Assembly: GCA_020060215.1 (NCBI GenBank)
Contig: JAGVAP010000087.1
Location: 14,880-78,879 of the forward strand
Reading direction: 5' to 3'
Length of the DNA stretch: 64,000 bases
Source of the DNA: Deltaproteobacteria bacterium
Lineage (GTDB): Bacteria; Desulfobacterota; DSM-4660; Desulfatiglandales; HGW-15
In this document: positions 27,547-35,291 of the stretch, piece after piece
How the letters are laid out: each line of letters opens with the position of its first letter
Position numbering within the stretch: the first letter of the stretch is position 1
The notes under the pieces: model-generated
What the model saw: only the letters and a program-made list of their open reading frames with translations
What the model was told of the DNA's origin: nothing
Databases searched by the model: none
Position numbers and translations under genes: made by a program

Positions 27547-27916
27547 GTAATGCCTCGGTCGGTACATGTTCACAGGGGCCGGCGGCGTCCCTGAGGAGAT
27601 TCCGCGCCTCTTCAATGCAGGATCGCTGTATCCCCCCTGACGGGTAGATCACGCCCGCAATCAGGCTCAGGGCCGTGTTGACGCGGTCGAGCACCCTCTT
27701 GACCTCCGCGCCGTCTGCAGGGCTCTGGGCCTTGCGATGGCGGCCGATCAGGACATCCCTCAGTCGGGCCACTGCGTTTTCCGCGACATCCACCTCGTCG
27801 AGCAATCTCGGCGGGTGCAGATCGAGTGCGGTGTCCAGCTTTGAAAGCGCCTTTTGGCACAGCCCGACTATCTCATGGTCTTTTTCCACGGTACCGGCAG
27901 CGCTGATTTCATTCAT
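27524..27916 (-). CDS. Unknown 130-aa helical protein between FDH subunit genes
   Basis: I do not recognise this family. The 130 residues look all-helical, with no signal peptide or membrane segment. Leu is spaced regularly in ALSKLDTALDLH and AVARLRDVLIG, and only two Cys are present outside any motif. The start is ATG with GGGGGTGA upstream. It lies between fdhA and the FeS gene and overlaps the latter, so it is probably translated with the complex and could be a chaperone, assembly factor or small subunit. That role is inference from position only. Confidence 0.65.
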   Translation of the reverse strand: MNEISAAGTVEKDHEIVGLCQKALSKLDTALDLHPPRLLDEVDVAENAVARLRDVLIGRHRKAQSPADGAEVKRVLDRVNTALSLIAGVIYPSGGIQRSCIEEARNLLRDAAGPCEHVPTEALHDETAFP

Positions 27917-28003
27917 GTATTCACCCCCGTGTCCGCGGGCCTGACAAGGTTTTAAGGTGACGAACAGCGAACATCGAAACGAAGAGAGAGAGCATCTCTA
28001 GGA

Positions 28004-28077
28004 GCAGCCTCCCGGTTGTCATTCAGCGCGCACTTCCAAACCCGTCGCCCGGTCGCAAGCAGGAGCTTGCTCTTACA
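28004..28077. repeat. Left copy of ~75-bp direct repeat bracketing fdhA
   Basis: The segment begins GCAGCCTCCCGG, continues through CCGTCGCCCGGTCGCAAGC and ends with a REP-like palindrome (28051-28077). A similar copy in the same orientation lies at 31348-31422 on the other side of fdhA. By eye about four positions in five agree. Confidence 0.75.
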
Positions 28078-28087
28078 ACACACCGCA

Positions 28088-28115
28088 CGATCGCAAGCAG
28101 GAGCTTGCTCCTACA
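28088..28115. repeat. REP-like palindrome containing the fdhA stop codon
   Basis: CGATCGCAAGCAGGAGC then TTGCTCCTACA. On the coding strand it reads TGTAGGAGCAAGC, and the TAG is the stop of fdhA. It lies 11 bp from the end of the neighbouring REP copy, giving a tandem pair. Confidence 0.8.
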
Positions 28116-31100
28116 CCTCAAGAATACGACCTTTCCGCAGATTGCACGTAAACGCCTTGCTTTCATGAATCGTCGTGTTGGGCTCTCCGACCACCGCGGT
28201 GAGCGTATTGGCGATGGAGCCGGTCGCGTAGCCTTCCCACCCGAAGTGCCAGGGCATGCCGATCTGGTGGACTGGCTTCCCGTCCACCCGGAAAGGACGG
28301 AGCCGCTCGGTAATCAGGGCGCGGGCCTCGACCTCCCCCCGTGCCGTGGACAGGACCACCCAGTCCATGTTCTCGATCCCCTTCTCACCCGCAAGCTCCG
28401 GGGCGATCTCCACGAAAGCGGAAGGCTGGAGCTCGGCCGTGGAAGGCACCATGCGCGTCGGTATGGCCCCGGAGTGGTGCTCGGTCAGCCGGTAGGTGGT
28501 GATCGCATAGGGGTACCTGGGATCGGCAACTTCATGGTAGGCATTGTCTTCCCGGGCCCACTTCTTTGCCGCCGGGTTGTCCTGCTGGCGGTACAGCCCG
28601 TTCCGGACAGGCGATTCCACCGGCTCGTAGTGGGTCGGCAGCGGCCCGTCTCTCAGGCCCGATGGAACGAAGATGGAGGCCTTGCCGTCGGAGATCATGA
28701 TAAAGGGAGACCGGCCGTCCAGGGCATCCATGCCCTTTGGCTTCTTGGACCAGTCCGGCTTGAATTCGGGGGGCTTGTCCTGCGTGAAGTCGCAGACATC
28801 ATTGCCCGCCCACTCCTTCCTGTCCCCGTCCCACCACATGTAGCGCTTCCGCTCGGACCAGGGTTTCCCGTCCGGATCCGCGGATGCACGGTTGTAGAGG
28901 ATGCGCCGGTTGTCGGGCCATGCAAAACCCCAGCCCAGGTGCGAGCCCGGGCCCTCCGGGCCGTCCGGGATGCGGGAGCGGGCCTGGTTGTGGTCCTCTC
29001 TCGGAAAGACGCCGGAGTAGATCCAGCATCCGCAGGCGGTCGAACCATCGGACTGGATCTCCTTGGGTCCGGAGATCTGTTTCCGTTCGGGCCAGGTGTA
29101 GCCGTTGATCTCCTTGAGAACGGCCTCCGCCGAGGGTTCCTCGCGTTCTCCGGTGGTCGGGTAATCCCACAGGAGATTGCGGATGGACGCATCTTTCGGG
29201 TCGGTGCTGGTCGCATAAAGCCGTTTCAAGCGCTTCCCCAGATGATAGATGAACCACAGGTCCGACCGGCAGTCGGCCGGCCCTTCCACGACCTTGTCGT
29301 GCCACTGGATCAGCCGATGGGTATTGGTGAAGGTCCCTTCCTTCTCTCCAGGGACGCAGGCGGGGAGGAGGAACATCTCGGTCTTGATATCCTCCGGTCT
29401 CAAATCGCCGCTCTGGACCTCCGGCGATTTGTACCAGTAGGAAGAGGTCTCATTCTCGAAGGTCTCACGGATCACCATCCACTCCAGGTTGGACAGCCCC
29501 ATGCGGATCATATGGCTGTTTTGTCCGCCGATCACGGGATTCTGGCCCATGATCAGGAGCCCGCGGATGGTCCCGTCCCTGATGGCCAGGGTCATGGGAA
29601 GCTGCGAATGGTCTCCCATGATCTTGGGGATCCAGTCATACCCCCAGCCGTTCTCCTCCGAACCATGGTCCCCGTACCAGGCCCTCATGAGACTGCGCAT
29701 GAATTTCGGAAGGTTGTTCCAGTACCCGGTCGGAACGGTCTCGTTTTCCACATACTCCTTGAAGGACCGGTGGTCCGATTCCATGGCGTTCGGATGGCGA
29801 AGATACCCGGGGAGCATGTCATAGAGCGTCGGGATGTCCGTGCTCCCCTGGATGCTCGTGTGTCCCCGCAGGGCGAGCATGCCTCCGCCGGGACGCCCGA
29901 TGTTCCCCAGAAGGGCCTGCACGATGGCGGCGGCCCGGATCATCTGGACGCCGGTACTGTGCTGGGTCCAGCCGACGGCGTAACACCAGGTCCCTGTTCG
30001 CTCCGGGCCGCTGTTGCGCGTCATGGCCCGAGCCACCTCCAGGAATGTATCCTTCGGGCATCCGGTCACCCGCTCGACCATCTCCGGAGTGTACGCCGCA
30101 TAATGCCGCTTCAGGATCCGGTACACGCAATGGGGATGCTCGAGGGTCATGTCCACCGGAGGGGGCTCCTCCTTGGTGCGCTTCACCTCCTCCCCATACG
30201 ACTCTCCGGTTACCATCTCGGGCTTGGCCAGGGCCGAAGGGACGACCTGCCCTTCATACTGCCACGTGTCGGCCGCGTAGGAATGCGTCCCTTCGTTCCA
30301 GCCGGAGAAGAACCCGTCCAGCTCCTCGGGACCCTGATAGCGAGGGTCGATGATGGTGGCGATGTTCGTGTAATTGAGGACGTACTCTTTGAACCAGAGG
30401 TCGTTCTCGAGGATGTAACGGATGAGCCCGCCGACAAAGGCGATGTCCGATCCCGGCCGCACGGGCGCATGGATGTCGGCGAGCGCCGAGGTCCGGGTGA
30501 AGCGCGGGTCTGCGTGAACGATGACCGCCCCCCTTGCCTTGGCCTCCAGAACGAACCGAAAGGCGATGGGGTGGTTTTCGGCCATGTTGGAGCCCATGAT
30601 CATGATGAAGTCGGAATTGGCGAGGTCCCATTGTGCGGTCGTGGCAGCGCCCCGGCCGAAGCTTGCGCCCAGACTGGGCACGGACGAGCTGTGTCAGACG
30701 CGGGCCTGGTTCTCGACCCACACCATCCCCAGGCCGCCTGCGCAGAGTTTCTTGATCAGGTAGTTCTCTTCGTTGTCGAGGGTCGCGCCGCCGAGCTCGG
30801 CCATGGCCATGGTGTGGTTCGCCAGGTTGCCGTTCGGCAGTTGACGGACAAAGGTCTCGTCCCGTGTCCACTTCATGAGGAAGGCGATGCGGTCCATGGC
30901 CCAGTCCAGGTCCCTTTCCTCCCACTGGGTTCCATAAGGGGGCCGGTATTTGACCCTGGTGAGGCGCTTGGGATTCATCATCCACCCGATGGCGGCCGCA
31001 CCCTTGGGGCAGAGGGTCCCCTGATTGATCGGGCTCCGCGGATCCCCTTCGATATGGATCACCTGGCCGTCTTTTGCATAAACGAGCTGGGCGCAGCCCA

Positions 31101-31284
31101 CGGAACAGTAGGGGCAAATGCTCGTGCCCACCCGATCGGCGTCCTCCAGACGCGGCCTGAGCCCGGCCGATCCTTCTGTGGCGGCCGCGCTCCCCATCGT
31201 GTCCTCGCCGGCAAGCTGTCGGGGAAGGGACCAGTTGTTCCAGAAGTATTTCATCCTTTTGATGCTTCTGCTCTTATTCGGCAT
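28111..31284 (-). CDS. fdhA: Formate dehydrogenase catalytic subunit, selenocysteine-containing
   Basis: 1057 aa if the in-frame TGA at 30694-30696 is read as selenocysteine (residue 197). The context NQARV-U-HSSSVPSLG matches the Sec site of FdnG/FdhF-type enzymes. The N-terminal [4Fe-4S] cluster is CPYCSVGC...LCPKGAA. Molybdopterin-domain landmarks follow (MGSNMAENHPI, GWTQHSTGVQ, GNIGRPGGG, IMGQNPVIGG) and a C-terminal dinucleotide-binding domain ends the chain. It interconverts formate and CO2. No twin-arginine signal is visible, so it may face the cytoplasm. The start (ATG 31284) follows AAAGGG; ATG 31254 is an alternative. Genes for the FeS and NrfD subunits follow. The stop lies in a REP element. 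Confidence 0.93.
30667..30696 (-). promoter_or_regulatory. Selenocysteine UGA with SECIS-like hairpin
   Basis: Just 3' of the UGA on the coding strand, GCCC (30679-30676) pairs with GGGC (30670-30667) around the loop AGUCU. The apical loop holds the GU expected for SelB recognition, as in the E. coli fdnG element (GCA-GGUC-UGC). The distance from the UGA (14 nt to the stem) fits bacterial SECIS elements. Confidence 0.8.
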
Positions 31285-31347
31285 GATCCCTTTCCCAAAC
31301 CGGGCTTTTGCGTTTCGACTTTCCGGCGGTCCGGCGTAGTTCTGCAA

Positions 31348-31422
31348 GCAACCTCCCGGCTGCAATCCAACGCCCATTTGCAGACCCGTCGCCCGATCGC
31401 AAGCCAGGAGCTTGCTCCTACA
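31348..31422. repeat. Right copy of ~75-bp direct repeat bracketing fdhA
   Basis: Begins GCAACCTCCCGG and ends with a REP-like palindrome at 31394-31422, parallel to the copy at 28004-28077. The palindrome supplies the TAG stop of the small gene at 31418-31690. Confidence 0.75.
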
Positions 31423-31690
31423 TTCCCGGTACGCGGGCGGAGGAGGACTTGGCAACCACCCTGGCGCGCCAGACCCGATGCGCCACGCCGTCTTCGACGT
31501 TGGGCTCCCCTTCGTATTCCGCACAGACCTGGGTGCCGGAGCGGTACCATTCACGGAGATCATCCGCAGCAACAGGGCTGCTGTGGGCGAGCACGAGGAG
31601 ATAAGCCTTTCCGCTGCCCGTCACGATTCGGAATCGCTCCTCCTGCACAAGATTGATCTGCCCTCTCACGATCCTCTTTCTCGTTCCCAT
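31418..31690 (-). CDS. Small conserved protein of unknown function
   Basis: 90 aa, starting MGTRKRIVRGQI with AGGA 8 nt upstream. The body reads like a small beta-rich fold: GKAYLLVLAHSSPVAADDLREW, then a GTQVCAEYEGEP strand and DGVAHRVW. I believe similar short proteins occur near respiratory genes, but I cannot name the family. There is no signal peptide or membrane helix. It is the first minus-strand gene before fdhA and diverges from the Rieske/oxidase operon. The stop is the TAG of a REP element. Confidence 0.6.
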   Translation of the reverse strand: MGTRKRIVRGQINLVQEERFRIVTGSGKAYLLVLAHSSPVAADDLREWYRSGTQVCAEYEGEPNVEDGVAHRVWRARVVAKSSSARVPGM

Positions 31691-32004
31691 TGTTACATCC
31701 TGTCCTACCTGGATCCGTGTCTCCCCTGACACAGTCTCCAGCCTCACGGTTCCATCGGCAATGGGGTGCAGCTGGTATTCAAGCCAGGAAAGAAGGCATA
31801 TTCCCAAGGCAGATGTCCCTCCTGGTGTCTTTGTGTCTTCGTGGCGGGAGTTGGTCGGCCGGCCCCATCCTCTCCGCCCCACTATACGGTCCTGATCTGG
31901 TGAAATCAGGAATCCACCCTATTCATTTGCGCGGATGGTCCTCGTACGATCGGAAAAGCATACCCATCTACTTTTCCGAATCCAATGAGTCGGCAGGACA
32001 AACC
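31691..32004. other. Divergent intergenic region with one GACACAAAGACACC-family repeat
   Basis: It separates the minus-strand fdh side from the plus-strand oxidase operon, so it should carry promoters for both. A half copy of the dispersed repeat (GGTGTCTTTGTGTCTTCG) lies at 31821-31858. No gene-like frame is seen; a long frame running into the Rieske gene from 31690 is not supported by a ribosome site. Confidence 0.5.
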
Positions 32005-32487
32005 ATGGACAGAAGGACCATGATGAAATGGGCCATCAGGGGAATAGGGGTGGTGACCGCCGGCCTGGTCGGCGTCCCTGCATTCATGGCCGGAATCGCG
32101 CCGTTGTGGACAGGCAGGCCGAAACGGGGGGCGTGGCAGTCGATCGGGCGCGTTGAAGCCTTTCCGGTGGGGGAAATGCGCAAGGTCATTCTCCATCTCC
32201 CCGAAGAGGAGTGGGGGGGCGGCGCCCTGCGGGAGAAGGCGGTCTATGCATGGCGCCCTGCCCCGCGCGAGGCCGTGGTCTATTCCCGGAACTGCACCGA
32301 TCTCGGATGCCCGCTTACCTTTGACCGAGGCAGCGAGTGCTTCTTCTGCCCCTGCCATGGTGGCATTTTCGACAAGAACGGCGAGCGAATGGCCGGGCCG
32401 CCGAGCCGGCCCATGTACCGATATGCCGCCCGCATCGACCACGGCGAGATCATCATCGATCTCCATTCCGTGCCGCCGATGGCATGA
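32005..32487 (+). CDS. Rieske [2Fe-2S] subunit of a cytochrome bc-type complex
   Basis: 160 aa. An N-terminal stretch MDRRTMMKWAIRG followed by a hydrophobic helix (residues ~15-38) looks like a Tat-type signal anchor. The Rieske cluster ligands are CTDLGC and CPCHGG with the His residues of each loop (N-C-T-D-L-G-C lacks the usual CTHLGC His at the first box). Box 1 therefore has Asp where His is normally found, while the second box is standard. It takes electrons from quinol to cytochrome c. The ATG follows AGGA. The stop overlaps the next gene (ATGA). Confidence 0.85.
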   Translation: MDRRTMMKWAIRGIGVVTAGLVGVPAFMAGIAPLWTGRPKRGAWQSIGRVEAFPVGEMRKVILHLPEEEWGGGALREKAVYAWRPAPREAVVYSRNCTDLGCPLTFDRGSECFFCPCHGGIFDKNGERMAGPPSRPMYRYAARIDHGEIIIDLHSVPPMA

Positions 32488-33941
32488 AGGGATCCGACAT
32501 GGTCCCCGGAACCGATGGAAAGGAATCCAAGAAATCCGTCGCGACACAGATCGCGGAGCGCTTCGGACTGGTTCGGTTCTACCGTCACGTCCTCGAACGT
32601 CGGGTTCCGGCAACCCCGTGGTATCAAGGCGACGGGGCCACCCTCACTACGCTTTTCATGGTGCAGATCGTCACCGGAATCACCATGACGCTTTATTACA
32701 CGAATGCGGCGGACCATGCTTACGACAGCGTCCTCCACATCACCCATGGTGTGACATTGGGCTGGCTGGTCAGGGGGATCCACTACTGGGGTGCGGGCTT
32801 CATGGTGGTGATGCTGGTCAGCCACGTTCTCAGACACCTGGTGCTCGGCGGCTACAAGCCCCCCCGAGAGGGCACCTGGATCATCGGGGTGTTTCAGTTC
32901 TTTCTCGTGATCACCATGTCGTTCACCGGTTATATCCTGCGCTGGGACGAGCGGGGGGTCTACGCGGCCCGGGTGGCATTGAACATGTTCAACCATGTTC
33001 CGATCATCGGGGACGATCTCGTTTTCCTGGTCCAGGGCGGGCCGCAGCTCGGATCGACCACGCTGACACGCATTTTTTCGGTTCATGTCTGGATCGTTCC
33101 GCTCCTGCTGCTCGCCCTGGTGGGCTATCACCTCTACCTCATCGTCATACACGGGGTAACCTCTTACGTGGAGCGGAGGCAGCCGGTCGAGACCGCAGAA
33201 GAGCAGAAGGAAATCTACAAAAAAGCGGCGGAGTCCGAAGAACACGGGGAATGGTTCCACCCGGAGACAATGCTGCTCACCGGAACCATGGCCTTCGTGG
33301 TTTTCCTGATCGTCTTCACCGTTGCGCTGCTGTGGGGGCCGCGGGAGATGTACCCGGAGGGAAATCTGGTCGAACGTTCTATGCCCTCGGAAGAATGGTG
33401 GTTCTGGTGGTACAGCGCTCTCATCGCCCAGCTGCCTCCCGCCGTGTCGCCGTTCTTTCTGGTCCTCTTTCCGATCTTCCTCTTTCTGGGCCTGCTCCTG
33501 CTTCCGCTGCTGGACCGGGGCCCCAATCGGGGCTTTCGGAAGAGGCCGATCTGGACCGGTTTTGTCCTGGTTTCCGTCATCGGGCTTCTTTATCTCACGG
33601 ACCTCCGGGTGCGATCTCCCTGGACCGGCTGGCCGGACCCGAACCCTCCGCCGGTTCCTGCCGGGATCGCCCTGGCAGACGGTGCGGAGATGGGGCGACT
33701 GCTTTTTGCCCGATACGGGTGCAACAGCTGCCATTCGGTTTCGGGCCACGGCCGGGAGGTCGGCCCTGACCTGGCGAGGATCGACCACCGCCTTTCGCCC
33801 ACGGAGCTGCGCAGCTATGTCCTGGGGCCGCCTGCGGAGGTGCCGATGCCGAGCTACCGGGGAAGGATCTCGGAACCGGACCTTGAGAGGGTGGTGGAAT
33901 TCGTTCTTGTTGCCCAGACGTTTCCTCGCGAGCCGGTGTGA
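32484..33941 (+). CDS. Cytochrome b6-type quinol oxidase subunit fused to cytochrome c
   Basis: 485 aa. Residues ~40-220 are a four-helix cytochrome b core with two His pairs: 14 apart in helix B/D pair one (IHYWGAG...VSHV) and 15 apart in the other half (SVHVWIV...GYHLY), the spacing of cytochrome b6. Three more helices (~270-370) match subunit IV; the usual Qo motif PEWY is replaced by SEEWWFWW. A single-heme cytochrome c domain (CNSCH, ~residue 413) is fused to the end, where it would sit outside the membrane. The ATG overlaps the Rieske stop. It likely oxidises menaquinol and feeds the oxidase downstream. Confidence 0.88.
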   Translation: MKGSDMVPGTDGKESKKSVATQIAERFGLVRFYRHVLERRVPATPWYQGDGATLTTLFMVQIVTGITMTLYYTNAADHAYDSVLHITHGVTLGWLVRGIHYWGAGFMVVMLVSHVLRHLVLGGYKPPREGTWIIGVFQFFLVITMSFTGYILRWDERGVYAARVALNMFNHVPIIGDDLVFLVQGGPQLGSTTLTRIFSVHVWIVPLLLLALVGYHLYLIVIHGVTSYVERRQPVETAEEQKEIYKKAAESEEHGEWFHPETMLLTGTMAFVVFLIVFTVALLWGPREMYPEGNLVERSMPSEEWWFWWYSALIAQLPPAVSPFFLVLFPIFLFLGLLLLPLLDRGPNRGFRKRPIWTGFVLVSVIGLLYLTDLRVRSPWTGWPDPNPPPVPAGIALADGAEMGRLLFARYGCNSCHSVSGHGREVGPDLARIDHRLSPTELRSYVLGPPAEVPMPSYRGRISEPDLERVVEFVLVAQTFPREPV

Positions 33942-33961
33942 CCCGGGGGAGGAATTTGAAG

Positions 33962-34363
33962 ATGGGGTGGATGCGGGTGCGTGTTTCCCGAAAGGGTCTT
34001 GGAGTGCTGTGGGTAGCGGGGCTCCTGACCATGTTCATTTGGCAGCCTGGACATGGAGGCCGGGCCCCGGTGTGGACCGTAGAGGGCGGCGATCAGCGCA
34101 GAGGGGAGCAGGCCATTCTGAAATACGGGTGCCACGCATGCCACGTGATCCCCGACATTCGCCAGGCAACCGGCCGGGTGGGCCCGAAACTGGAGGATAT
34201 CCGGGATCAGATCTATATCGGGGGGGTGGTCACCAACCATCCGGCCAACATGATCCAGTGGATCCGGGCTCCCCGGAATTTCTCGCCGGAAACCGCCATG
34301 CCCGACTTGGGCGTGACGGAGCAGGATGCGCGGGATATCGCCGCGTATCTCTATGGGAATTGA
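33962..34363 (+). CDS. Membrane-anchored monoheme cytochrome c
   Basis: 133 aa with an N-terminal helix (GVLWVAGLLTMFIW) as signal or anchor. The heme motif is CHACH near residue 63, and the axial Met is probably in ETAMPDLGV. It resembles the short cytochrome c domains of bc complexes and oxidases and probably carries electrons between them. The start is ATG 9 nt after GGAGGA; a GTG overlapping the previous stop is the alternative. It lies in the middle of the Rieske-to-CoxA operon. Confidence 0.88.
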   Translation: MGWMRVRVSRKGLGVLWVAGLLTMFIWQPGHGGRAPVWTVEGGDQRRGEQAILKYGCHACHVIPDIRQATGRVGPKLEDIRDQIYIGGVVTNHPANMIQWIRAPRNFSPETAMPDLGVTEQDARDIAAYLYGN

Positions 34364-34375
34364 AGGGGTGTGAAG

Positions 34376-35281
34376 ATGAAGCATGGTGCGGTCGGATCAG
34401 CCCCCTCCGCCGTTTGGCTCTGCTGCCGGATGCGTGAAGGGATATGGCCCTACATCCTTTTGACCAAACCCTGCATCGTGGCCCTGGTCACATTCACCGG
34501 AGTGCCGGCTCTGGCCATCGAAGGCTCCCTGCTTGCCGATGCGCCGAGATTCGCGGGAGTCCTGCTGGGCATCCTTTTGTCCGCCTGCGGGGCAAACGGC
34601 CTGAACCAGATATTGGAGCGCGATGTCGATCCGCTCATGACCCGCACGAGCAAACGGCCTCTCCCCGCAGGCAAAGTCGGCGCCCATGCTGCGCTCTGGT
34701 TCAGCCTGAGTTGCTGTTTCACCGGGGTGTATCTTTTAAAGGCGGCGGGCAGCACCCTCGCCGCCCTGCTCGGGTTGGGGGCGGTTGCGCACTATGTCCT
34801 GGTCTATACAGTCTGGCTCAAGCGGAGAACCCCCATGAACGTCGTGATCGGCGGACCGGCCGGCGCAGCGGCGCCGCTCATCGGATGGGCCGCAGGGGCG
34901 GATACATTGAGCTCTGTGCCTCTTCTCATGTCCCTGGTGATCTTCCTGTGGTCTCCTCCCCACTTCTGGGCCCTGGCGCTCTACAGGAAGGAGGATTACG
35001 CACGTGCCGGAATCCCCATGCTGCCGGTAGCGGCCGGGGAAAAGAGCACCCGAGCGCAGATTGCACTCTATGTCGCTCTCCTGCTGCCGGTCACCGTCTT
35101 CTTGGGGGTCCAGGCGGAGTTGGGTTGGGTGTTTTCTCTAGGAAGCGTTCTTCTGGGGTGGGAAATGATCCGCAGGGTGATCCTGCTCCACCGCCGGAAG
35201 GACCGATCGTCGGCTCAGGGGCTGTTCGGCTATTCCATTGTCCATCTTTCGGCCCTGTTCGGCCTGATGCTGTGGTCATGA
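34376..35281 (+). CDS. ctaB: Heme O synthase (protoheme IX farnesyltransferase)
   Basis: 301 aa, multi-helical UbiA-family prenyltransferase. The first Asp-rich motif is NGLNQILERDVDPLMTRTSKRPLPAG and the second is LYRKEDYARAGIPMLPV; both are CtaB/CyoE signatures. It adds a farnesyl group to protoheme to make heme O for the oxidase. No ctaA (heme A synthase) is next to it, so the oxidase may use heme O, or CtaA lies elsewhere. The ATG at 34376 follows AAGGGG. It is 10 bp before coxB. Confidence 0.93.
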   Translation: MKHGAVGSAPSAVWLCCRMREGIWPYILLTKPCIVALVTFTGVPALAIEGSLLADAPRFAGVLLGILLSACGANGLNQILERDVDPLMTRTSKRPLPAGKVGAHAALWFSLSCCFTGVYLLKAAGSTLAALLGLGAVAHYVLVYTVWLKRRTPMNVVIGGPAGAAAPLIGWAAGADTLSSVPLLMSLVIFLWSPPHFWALALYRKEDYARAGIPMLPVAAGEKSTRAQIALYVALLLPVTVFLGVQAELGWVFSLGSVLLGWEMIRRVILLHRRKDRSSAQGLFGYSIVHLSALFGLMLWS

Positions 35282-35291
35282 ACGGGAGGCT

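Noticed and set aside
30681..30696. fdhA split into two genes by a stop codon (pseudogene)
   Set aside because: The UGA sits exactly at the selenocysteine position and a SECIS-like hairpin follows; both halves are in the same frame and conserved.
28105..31656. 1183-codon open frame on the plus strand across fdhA
   Set aside because: Antisense shadow in GC-rich DNA. The minus strand encodes a full formate dehydrogenase with cluster and cofactor motifs.
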